64,000 nt of DNA, from contig OY821740.1 in the NCBI GenBank assembly GCA_963682055.1, positions 33,186,795 through 33,250,794 of the forward strand, in the 5' to 3' direction. Made by a program: the position numbers and the translations under genes. Positions within the stretch are counted from its first letter, which is position 1, and each line of letters begins with the position of its first letter. The notes below the pieces were generated by a model, which was given only the letters and a program-made list of their open reading frames with translations, did no database searches and was not told the origin of the DNA. The stretch comes from Primula veris (Eukaryota > Streptophyta > Magnoliopsida > Ericales > Primulaceae). This document shows, piece after piece, positions 50,251 through 61,014 of the stretch.

Positions 50251-53200
50251 CAACACCTTTTTACTAGAGTTACGAGTATATTCTACTGTAATAAAGTTAT
50301 AAAGTCTCAACTATTTAACATTTGAATTATATGATTAATATTTTAAAATTTTCGTTTCGACAAATTTGGTCTAATTTCTTGGTTGGTCAAACTTTCAGAT
50401 AATCTAGAACAGATAAGTAGTCTGTGAACGCAGAACGCAGAAGTTTGAAAACGTCGTTATACAATGTGTGCTGTTCTGCTTCTCTTCACTTTCTTAAACC
50501 GATTGGTTACAAACAGTGGTGTCATATTTGTACTTTCGGTATGCTGACATTTTTTAAAAACAAGAAATGGGACATTTCCTAATTTTATAAGGCATTTGAT
50601 TGTTATAATACTTGATCCGTAGTATTTATATTCACACCGAAGTGTCAGCAAAACATGAACTGGCACATATCTAACTATATCTTTGCATTTATGCATTCAC
50701 GTTTTACCAAATCATAAGGTTTCTAACAAGGCCAAGGAAATCCAAAACAAATGTTATTTTTTAAATTATATTTTCAAAAGTATATCATCTAAAGATTTCC
50801 TTCCCAAGAGTGCCACTTTACCTCTGCAAGAGTGCCACTTTACCTCTGCTCGTCTCGACCGCTCCATATTTTCCCCCAACTCTCGCAACTAATTTTGAAC
50901 CCACAAACTTGCCCACAACACCACCTGTCTATTGGTTGTCAGTCACCAGTTGAGGTCAGCGCAGGATCAACGAACCTCTAATAAGGTTATCGAAGGTCCG
51001 GCGAATTGTATACCCTGTCATTTTACCAATCCATAACAAAGTGATCAGTCCAACGAAAATCACCAAAAATATAAAAAATATACACCAATTTTCCTGAAAA
51101 TCTAAGCTGCAAAACAACCCTTATGTTATTTTTTTAGGATGGTTGATGCAATTCTAAAGGAATTTTAGCGTCTGAAGTATCGTTATTAGTCATTACTTTC
51201 TAAAATTTCCACAACCCAATGCAAAAATAAAAGAAACCTCGTTAATTTTAAACTTTGCATCTTAAAACTCAAATGCAGTATAGTAAATTGCAATTTCCTG
51301 AACTGTCGATTCCTTCTTCTAATCGCACTGTTGCTTAATTGGTTTCGGAAAGCAATGAGTTGATATATTAAAGCAAAAGCTCTCTCACACATGGGTATAT
51401 CTTTTCAAGAAAGTGATTTAAGTTTACAGCAAAAAGTTCATTTAGCATTTGGTATAGACTATAGACTAAAAAGTACTAACAAAAAGTTCATTTTAACAAT
51501 GGATAAAGGCCGAAAATGAAAATGTCAGAAAGAAAGTGCATTAGGAAATAGGAATGACCAATCTGAACATTTAGCAAAGCAATTGTCTTATACATCAATG
51601 ATGATAAATCCCACGGTAGCATTGTATCAATGGCAAGAGTAAGAAATTCTACTCAGGGGGGACGGAATTGACATGATATATATATATATAGATATATATC
51701 TATATATATATATATATATATAAAATAGAAGAAAAAAAAAACTTGTCAAAACCATTTACACTATCAGCTTTATATAGTTATAACTATTTAACTATTCCAC
51801 TTCATATTTTAGATCAGTAAGCACTAAACGTGTCTAGAGGTAAAACATTGGACTAATCAATTATTAACTTATAAAAAAATATGCAAACAGTAACTTATCA
51901 TTTTACTCTAGTTTAAAGAGATTTGATACCAATCATATCCATTTACAAAAAGTCCTTTCTTCTTCCAACCTTTCCAAAAGTGTTATGAATTAAATTATAA
52001 GAAAATTTTGAACTTTAACCCATAATTATACCAACGAGACAATTATCAAATCTAGCATTACTTATAATAGAGGTAAAATAATAGTTGAAAGTAAAAGTTG
52101 ATAGGGTTAAGTAACCTTTTAGATCTATGTTGCCTCCGTCTCTCCATTGTATCATTTAAAATAAGATTAACACTATTCAAATAATTTTAGCCGTTTGTCC
52201 AATTCCTAGTAAGTAATTAGTAGGAGTAATTATTTCTAAAACGGGTATATTTGGCCAACATTTTGGACGTGGGAAAAATTACACGAGAGATATCAAAGTT
52301 TAAAGAAAAATTCATGTTGTCCTAACATTTTCTACTAAAGCCATTTGACACAGCAACAAACCCCTAATATTGGAAATTAAACAAACTGATATTAATTTTT
52401 TTATGGTTAAGGAGGGAAAAATCATCACAGATGGAATTCTCACCTTTGACCTTTAAGCAATTTTTTTTATAAATATTGGTATTTTTATTATGTATTTGGA
52501 AGCTAATAAGTAATAGAGTAGTAGCTGTTTTCTGTTTCAGATACCTGACACTTTGATGAACGAGACCTAACATAATATTACTGTATTACTTATTAGCTTC
52601 CCAGTTTTGGACCCCTTTTATGAACTACTCCATCTTGAACCACCAACCTTTAAAAAAACAAGCTTCAAGATTTACCATCTTGTTTAACGTTCATTTTCTA
52701 GAAAAGTAGTAGTCCTAAAGAATTCATTTTTTTTGTCATAGAAAAACTACCAAAAACTTCATTTTGTATCAAACTTACAATCTTGTTAAATATTTACACC
52801 AAATGCGTTACCATATCAAAGTTTTTGTTTAATAGAAACTACAAGGACTAAAGAATTCATTATTATTTTTGTCAATTTATCTAGTATAAGATGTAAACTT
52901 CATCTTAAAAATACAAAAAACACCATTTTCAAGAATTACCACCTCATTTAAAACAATAATTTCCTAGAAAAACTACCAAAAACTTCATTTTGTATCAAAC
53001 TTACAATCTCATTAAATATTGAAGGCACCAAATGCGTTTTACCATATCAAAGTTTGTGTTTAATATTATAAACTACAAGGACTAAACTTTTTATTATTAT
53101 TGAAAGTTGTATGCGTTACCATAACAGTTTTTTTTTTTTTAAAAATTTTTTTTTGTAATAATAATATCTCAAAAGTAGAAACATGTTAAAACATAGCTTT

Positions 53201-54197
53201 GGATGCTTCTTCTCACAAACTCTCGAGTTTCGAGCTCACTCTTATAAACATTCTCTCTCTGCAAAAAAAAAAAAAAAACATCTTGTCATTTTTTTATTTG
53301 TCTTTTTTGAATAAATAATTCTATATTTTTATCCAATACTGTACTTAATTTGCAGTCCTCTGCCAGGCTATTTATTTGTCAGCTATGTTGTCTATTTGTC
53401 TTTTACCCATTCTTTTTTAAAAAACAACAGTTTTATTTTTAATAATAATAGTATTTGAAACAAAGACCCTTTTGACTGATCTTTGTTGAGGATATTAGTT
53501 TTTTAATTCTTGTTATTAAAATGATGTACAATGACAAATGCATGTGGTGACAAATGAGTAGATTTTGAATATACATTATTTTTATTCACTTGAGTTTGAA
53601 GATCTCAAAGATTGGATTTTTATTACAAAAATGGGGGGGTAATTAATGAAATAAAGTACACCCTTGTTTTGTTATCTTCCAAAGATTGTTGGGTTTGGAG
53701 CAAACAAGGTACTGTTTCATTCTGCTTATTTTGGGCTCTATCTATACATGTACAAAGTTCCAAGTTTTTTTTATTTTTTTTACCTTTTACTCCTATTTGG
53801 CTTTAATAATATTAGGAAAGTAATAGTTCGACTTTTTTTTTTGAAACCCTAGTTTGATGTCTTTTTTCTTCTTAAGGATTTTGAGCTACATTTGGATTTG
53901 GTTACATGGAGGTTCCTTTTAACGTTATATGATAGTCATCACATGCTATAATCCAAAATATTATCTTGTTTTTCATTTAAAAATATTAATGTGAGTTGGC
54001 ATATATGTTGAGTTTTGGTTTGAAGATATTTGAGAAAAAAAATGTTAGGGAAAACTTCATAATCATTTCTTGCAATATATTTTAGAAACCCTAGCTTTTT
54101 GTTGTTTTCATCTAGAGAGATTTGAGCAACCAGCTTTTGTATTTGGTTATACAATCGTTTTCATTTTTATTTTTTTTCTATTTGCACTTTGAAGAAA
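50251..54197. other. Intergenic region upstream of the DUF630/632 gene
   Basis: No gene. A 22-bp tandem duplication (AGAGTGCCACTTTACCTCTG, 50808-50850) and a palindromic TA microsatellite (51677-51721) are present. A direct repeat of about 120 bp occurs at 52739-52860 and 52973-53090. Positions 53236-53270 (CTTATAAACATTCTCTCTCTGC) could be a TATA box and start region. CAAACAAG|GTACTG near 53708 and a pyrimidine-rich acceptor just before the ATG could bound a 5'UTR intron. These promoter points are inference. Confidence 0.4.
52739..53090. repeat. Direct repeat, about 120 bp, period about 234 bp
   Basis: Both copies contain AGAAAAACTACCAAAAACTT followed by CATTTTGTATCAAACTTACA, then AATGCGTT, ACCATATCAAAGTTT and AACTACAAGGACTAAA. 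Further partial copies of the flanking sequence occur around 52690-52740 and 52850-52930. They lie 1.1-1.5 kb upstream of the DUF630/632 gene. Confidence 0.8.
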
Positions 54198-57100
54198 ATG
54201 GGTTGCATTGCTTCGAAAATCGCCAAAGAGGAGAGGGTTAGGATTTGCAAAGAAAGGAAAATGTTGATGAAACAATTAGTTGGTTTTCGAGGGGAATTCG
54301 CCGATGCCCAGTTGAGTTATTTGAGAGCATTAAAAAATACTGGTGTAACTCTTCGCCAGCTAACCGAATCCGACATGCTTGAACTTGAAAATAATGTTTT
54401 ACCCCCCTCCCCACCTCCACCTTTGCCCCCTTCACCTCCGCCCCCGCCTTCATTTAGCCCGGACTTGAGGAAATCGAGCAATGTGGAAAAGGATAAAAAT
54501 GCCCCTGAAGAGATCATAGAGATAGATGGCGAAAATAGTTTAACACCACCGCCACCTCCGATCCCTAGCAGTAATTGGGATTTTTGGGACCCTTTTGCCG
54601 CTTACTCGCCCGAGAGAGTTAACAAGGGTGATATAGTTGAGCCTAATGAGGATGAGAATTGGGCAGAGGCGAAAAGCGAGTTTGGTGATGATGTAGAGGA
54701 AGGTGATATGGTAAATCTGCTTGCTGGAAAAGAGAAAGGTGTTGAGTTTTTGGATGATGCTTCGTCGATGGTGAGCTGGCACACGAAGGACACTGCTGAC
54801 ATGGCGGTGGTGGTGTGGAAGAGAAATAAGACGTTGGGTGGTATTGTTAAGGAATTGGATGAATATTTTTTGAAAGCATCGGAAGGGGCGAAGAATATTG
54901 TGATTATGGTCGAAGTTAATTCGAATGAGAGTTTGCGTTGGCAAAATCCGGAGGATAGCAGAAGTAAATTTCTATCTTTTACCTTTTTTTTAAATATATT
55001 GTCTATATGTTGCAGTGCATTTTGGTTACAGTCGTGAGGATCCCTCCCCCCTTGTAAAGAAACCAACCCAACTTGTTAACTATACGATTTTGAGTACCTT
55101 GAAATTTATTTGATGATGTTTTTTTGAGTATTTTCACATGGGAATCATAAGAGCATTAGACAATATTATTTAGAACTGAATTGAGGGCTTGTTTGGTCGC
55201 GGCTCATAAACAAATAAATTGGATTTCTTGATGTTGAGAAAAAGGCTAGGTTCATATAATTTAAAGCTTTTAGCCTTTTTAGGTCAGAAAAACAAGCAGA
55301 GTTTGGCTCTTAAGCCTGATGAACTAAATGCAGATCAGCTTTAATGCAAAGTGGTAAAACAAATGAGCTCAAAGCTGCAACCAAACAAGGCCTTCTTTAT
55401 TTCATTGGTATATGCTGTAATTGGGTTCGATATATTATATCAGGAATAGGTAAATCAGCAATGCCAAAGTTCGAAATTAATAAACTCGTAATAGAAAAGG
55501 CTTGTGTCTTTTTTTTCTTTTTTGCATTCCCATTGGAAGTGAGATCGTTTTGGAAGAGTTTCAGATTATAAATGGACTTTCTTTTACCCTTTTTTGAATG
55601 AAACCTCTCTGGCATGTGCTTCTCGTGCTTTGGTCTTTCCACATCATTATACGAGGATCGTTTGATCTTCAATTTTAATTATCATTCTGTTCTGTTGTTG
55701 ATGCTATTCCTGGACTTATTATCGATATGTGTATTGCCAGGGTATGTAAATCTTTTGGGTTATTATATGGTATGTTAAGTGGCAATTCGTGGTGGGTCAA
55801 TTAGAGACGATTTTTTTAAAAGTTCTAATAAAATATACTAGAACACATCGCTAACTACATAGAAAAATTTGAAGTTGAAATCGCAAGGCACATTATTTTC
55901 TTTACTCAAATTTCATCGTAGTTTTGATTAAAACATGTTTGAAATAAGCCTTAATATTACAGTCATGCACGGTTTTGTTGACATTTCTTGTGAAACGTAT
56001 GCGGTTAGATAGATTCGTTATGCGTAAATATTACTATGTGCTAAAATCCGTTAAAGGAGCTTATGGTAGCAAAAAATTAAAATTTGCAGGGAGGAGTAGC
56101 AATTCTGCAAAGGTGTTCAATGCATTGTCGTGGAGTTGGTCTTCAAGAGCACTTCAATGTTCAAAAAATACTGCAGAATTTTACGGTCCAAGTGAGCCTT
56201 GTAAGCCTGGTGCTCATTGCATAACACTTGAAAAGCTATATTCTCAAGAACAGCGACTTTACAAGGATATTAAGGTATTCATTCATTGTGATGACTTTTA
56301 AGTATTTTTTTATATTTATTTACAAACTGTCATATATTTGAGTGGCTGCCCCTACTAATGTAGATTTTGTTGTCACTGTCTTGTTTCGGAAGAAAAATTA
56401 TAGAATAGAAGGCGCATACTTTAAAAGACAATAATAAGGATAGTTAATCTTTTGTATGCTAAAGCCACTTTCAGTTCAGTGTCCTCAACTATAGATTTAT
56501 TTTAGTGCGTGAACTATATTTGTTGGTTGATTTTGTCTACCGCCTTCAGTTTTCTATCCTCAACTTTCAACAGTTTTAATTATGTTTGACAATCCCAAGG
56601 AGTATTTATTTCAATTTCTTGAATTCAGAGTACTATTTACAATATTGACCAATCGTGTAAGCCGAGGATGCAAACTTATAGCAGTGACCAGTGTAATAAT
56701 TTGACGGAAAAACTGTTGTTCACTATGTAGGACACAAAGTCGAATCTTCCACGGTCTGATCACTAAATAAGTAGTTAGGTGTACAAAGCTGAAATCAGTA
56801 AATAAGTAGTTAAGTGTACCATATGGTCCATATGTCAATAAACCAAATAGGAAAAAGTGTGGAAACACTTTGTCCATTTGATAATTGGTGATATATAGAA
56901 TTTCATGGAGTTTATGACAAATTGTATATATATGGGTCAATGGGTGTAAGTCTCCTCTCTTGGGGGTCGAAATATTTTCTTTTTGGGGTCATATTGTTTG
57001 ATTTTATCTTATCCTTCCGTACATACATTCATTGTTGTATGATATAATCCCTTTTCTCGTTTACCTTTTGTAGGATGAGGAGATTACTAAACTTGAGCAT

Positions 57101-59998
57101 GAGAAAAAATCTCTGCTCTTGCTAAAGCAAAAAGACGAGGATCATGACCCAACGAAAACAGAAAAAATACAACTAAGCATTGAGAACTTACAATCTGAAA
57201 TAATACGCCTTAAAGAATCAATATGTAGAACGTGTTCATCCGTATCGAACCTTATCGAAGAAGAATTGCATCCACAAATGATTGCAATCATTACGGGGTA
57301 TTTTTTTTGTTCTTCTTCTAGAAAAGTAAGAGTATAGGTTGTTTGAATGTCGTCTAATTTTGATTAAATATTGCTCTTGTTTCACAAGTATGTTCAGTCG
57401 TTCTCATTGACACTCTGACCTGTTAGACCGGGATAGCATATAAGACCAATGAAAGAATTGAATAAAAATGTTGTTGCACGAGATATCAATGTATTTAATT
57501 TGTGCAGGAGACACTGCCACCTCTCAATTTGGAACAAAATTTCAACTTTTTATGTGTAGGATTGTTGAAATATATATTTCTCTCACATTTCTTATTATTC
57601 CGATCACTATCTCAGGTTAACGAGTATGTGGAGTACAATATATGAATGCCACCAAGTTCAAAGCCACATATCCCGTCAGCTGAGTCATCTAACACACCAC
57701 CAAACTGCCGGTCCCACAACAGAATATCATCGCCAAGCTGCGGCTCAGCTGAAAAACGAAGTCTCCTCATGGTACAGTACCTATTGTAGGCTTGTGAAAT
57801 CCCAAGGAGATTATGTTAAAGCCATTCGAAGATGGGTACAGCTCGCCAATATATTTATGGGAAACACTAGCTCATCGCCAGTGCTTAATTTATGTGAAAA
57901 ATGGGAGATTGCCCTTGCTAAACTTCCCGATAAGGTATCTATGCAACTTTCAGGATTAATTGCATATATTTTTTATTATTATTGCACTTCTTAATATGCA
58001 ACTTTCAGGATTAATTGCATATATATTTTTTTATTGCACTTCTTAATATGAAACCATCAGCTTTAATTTAATTGTACATTGTCCTTCTAACATTCCTTAT
58101 TCATTGATACATATGTTTTCTAACAATTGAGTCAGCTCTGTCTAAATTGGCAAAGGACATGAAGTGAAAAATATATATTCGCTAGAACACCCTCACTCAT
58201 TTAGCTAAAACGAACAGGTTGGTGTAAATTTTGTTAAAAAGACTTAAAAGTTGGTATACATATGGGAATAAGTAGCTTTTTAGCCGACATAACACTTAAC
58301 TAACAGTGTCTCTAATCGCATCAACAAAAGCATCTCATTGCACAAAAACAATGCTAATCAGTGGCCAAATGAGGAGCCTTTGTTAGGTGCTAGTACACAA
58401 ATTGTTTATATGCCGATAGGCTGACGTATAAAATACAATTGACTCCATTTTGATTTATTCTAAAGTGTCATAGACTCATATGTCGAATTGAATGGCTTCT
58501 ATTTATTTAAACTAAGGTTTCATATGGGAGTTGTGTATAAAGGCTAAAGCCGTATTGTAGAAAATAGTTTCTAAATGATAAGTGCGACTACCCAAACATC
58601 AATCAAATGAACTTTTTTTGAGTTGCTTGTGTATAGTCTGATAAAGTTTTTGCATGTTTGTGTTTGCTATTTCTACTATAAGAATTGTTTTCGTTGCAAC
58701 TGTGCGGACATGGATAAAACAGTGATATAAAGAGCATCTTTTTTTAATTAAGGTAAAATCTCACTAAACGGGAGAGAGCACTTACGAGTATTAAAAGTCA
58801 ATCTGAATTGTTTAAAATCAATAATAGCAAGGCTCAGGTAGCCTATCAAATAATGGCATGTTTGCACCTAGTCTCAAAGATTTAGATTCGATGACAATTT
58901 GGTGGTAAGATCTTATGCAACAGTAATCCTCAATTGCCACCTCATAATAAACCTTCTTCAAGTACCTTTTGCTTTTTACTATGTATGGTGAAGTTCTTTT
59001 AAAAAATCATATGGATATTACCGTTTTTCTCCTCTTTTATGGTTTTTTCCCTCGAGCAAGCACGGCAGCTTCCTCTTTGATTTCCTCAAATTTAACAAAA
59101 AAAACTACATTTTTATCACTTTTACATAACACATTATAACTCAACACGACAGCTTCCTTTTAAAGTTCCTCATTTATATTTTATATTATTTTCTCTCTTT
59201 TTTATTATATTTCATGTTTGATTGAGTTTGTATTATAATAAAAGGTGAAATATTTTATTATGAAACAATTATAAGAGACACTTTTGCTTCCTTTATTTTG
59301 AGGAAGATTTGAACACATGCATAATTTGAGGTTACATTAAGGGAAGCTGATGTACAACACATTTTGAAAAAAAAGTGCTATGTTCCTCAAAATATGAAGT
59401 AAGGAACTCAAATAGGGTTACTATAGTGGTTGCTCCGTAGAACCTCTATATAATTTCAAAGTCTCGGCTACCAATCTCATTGAAATAACTCTCTGCATTG
59501 TTATTCTGGAACCAAAGTTTAAAATATTGTTTTTTGTAGGTAGCATCCGAGGCCATCAAGAGCTTCTTAGCGGCTATCCATTCTATTGTGCTACAACAGC
59601 AAGAGGAGCTCAGTCTTCGGAAAAAATCTGAAAAACTTGAGAGAAAATTGCAAAGGGAGCTCAACTCATTATCCGAAATGGAAATAAAACTCGAGGGAAA
59701 TTTATGCACCAGCGAAGATACAAAATCCATATCTAACTCAAAACACCCTTTAATCGTTAAGCGTGTCAAAATCGAGGTTTTGAAGAAACGATCAAATGAC
59801 GAAAAAGCCAAGTATATTAACTCGGTCCAGGTCACACGAGCCATGACTATGAGTAATCTACGTACGAGCCTCCCTAATGTATTTGAGGCTTTAATGATGT
59901 TTTCAAGCGTGTATACACAATTGTTACAAGCTATTCTCAGTGTTGTCACACCCGAAGGATGTGATGGGTCGATGAGTCCGGGTGTTAACATTTTGTAA
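54198..59998 (+). CDS. DUF630/DUF632 protein, NRG2-like
   Basis: A plant family that includes NRG2 (nitrate signalling) and rice REL2 (leaf shape); the biochemical role is unclear. Exons: 54198-54963, 56090-56274, 57074-57297, 57616-57934, 59540-59998; 1953 nt, 650 residues, all GT..AG and in phase. The start at 54198 is chosen because MGCIASKI gives Gly2 and Cys3 for myristoylation and palmitoylation, as in the family; the protein probably sits at membranes. DUF630 covers residues about 1-60. Two proline runs (PPSPPPPLPPSPPPPP and TPPPPPIP) precede an acidic stretch. DUF632 runs from about residue 205 (FLKASEGAKNIVIMVEVN) through AKVFNALSWSWSS, HEKKSLLLL and LTSMWSTIYECHQVQ, with long helices likely to form coiled coils. 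A MITE-like insertion lies in intron 1 and a short tandem duplication at the start of intron 4. Confidence 0.92.
55185..55392. repeat. Tourist-like MITE in intron 1 of the DUF630/632 gene
   Basis: Left end GGGCTTGTTTGGTCGCGGC and right end GCTGCAACCAAACAAGGCC form an imperfect inverted repeat of the family also seen at 62929-63130. Interior phrases AAGCTTTTAGCCTTTTTAGG and CAGAAAAACAAGCAG match that copy. Flanking triplets do not match, so no target duplication is claimed. Confidence 0.65.
57939..58047. repeat. Tandem duplication, two units of about 55 bp
   Basis: Two adjacent units carrying ATGCAACTTTCAGGATTAAT and TTGCACTTCTTAATATG differ only in the length of an internal T/A run. The first begins five bases inside intron 4 of the DUF630/632 gene. 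Confidence 0.85.
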
Positions 59999-61014
59999 GT
60001 TGATTGGTTCAAAATAGTTCACGGAAATGAGGAATACTTGGCTTTTTAGTTGGTGGTGGTGATTAGGAACTGGGATATTTATGGTTAAAATTCACTCTGT
60101 AATCATCATTATTGTAAGCAATTAACGAGGTTTTGACTTTTGAGCAGGAAGTAGAAACACCTTTCCTTTGTTAAGTGGATTTGTGTAAAGTTGAGAAATT
60201 ATTAACTCGTGCGTACTGGTCTTGTTGCAACTCTCGGCTAATCTTAATTGTCCGGTAAACTCCCTATATCGAGAAAAACTAAGAGATCCATATACATTCT
60301 AGACTTTTATCTCATATGCATTGCTTTCTGTAAGGTAAACTCAAAAGAAACCATAAATCTTTGCTGCCTTTGGCAGTTCATGCTCATGCAAAATAATGAC
60401 ATTTTTCCTTGGATTACTTTTCATGTCACACATCATCTTCATCAAGTTTTTTGGCCCTAACTTTTACGCATAATCTTGCTTATTTGAGGCCGGGAAAATA
60501 ATCGAATACATTTCACTTCAAACCTCCACTCTTTAATCTCTTTACACGCCACAAAAAAACCCTTAACCTGCCGAATGCTACAACAAAGTGGCAAATTTTA
60601 CAGGGAATCAAGAGTTTTTCAAACCAATTGAAAGGTTAAGATAAAATATCATTTATTTTTCGCCATAATAAGTGAAATAGACACTTCAATTGAAAGTAAT
60701 GAACAAACCAAATACTAATATTAGTAGACAATCAAAATAGATCGGATGTACCTTAAACAAACATCCATTAGAATGTTAACAGATCAGGTGAAATCACAGT
60801 TTTAGAAGTGACCAAATGACTGGTCACCGCAATTATCGATCACATTGATAGTTATAGTTATCTAAATCTTACAAACTTATGATTAATAAAAAGTTTAGTA
60901 CTACACATTCAAAGCTGCTAACCCCAATAATCATTAAACCACAAAAACATATCACACAGAACAAAAATGAGAGATTATACGACTAAACGAAGGGGATATT
61001 CAAACAAACCCATA
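59999..61014. other. Intergenic region between converging genes
   Basis: Contains the 3'UTR of the DUF630/632 gene and, on the minus strand, that of DDB1. No gene or defined repeat is visible. The short ORF at 60248-60460 has no recognisable content. Confidence 0.5.

Noticed and set aside
27728..51721. Many TA and CT microsatellites considered as functional elements or arrays
   Set aside because: Simple sequence is common in plant DNA; only those in likely promoters or with clear units were listed. No CRISPR-like spacer structure exists.
54238..54944. Minus-strand ORFs opposite exon 1 of the DUF630/632 gene
   Set aside because: They are shadows of a coding exon with proline-rich codons and have no family features.
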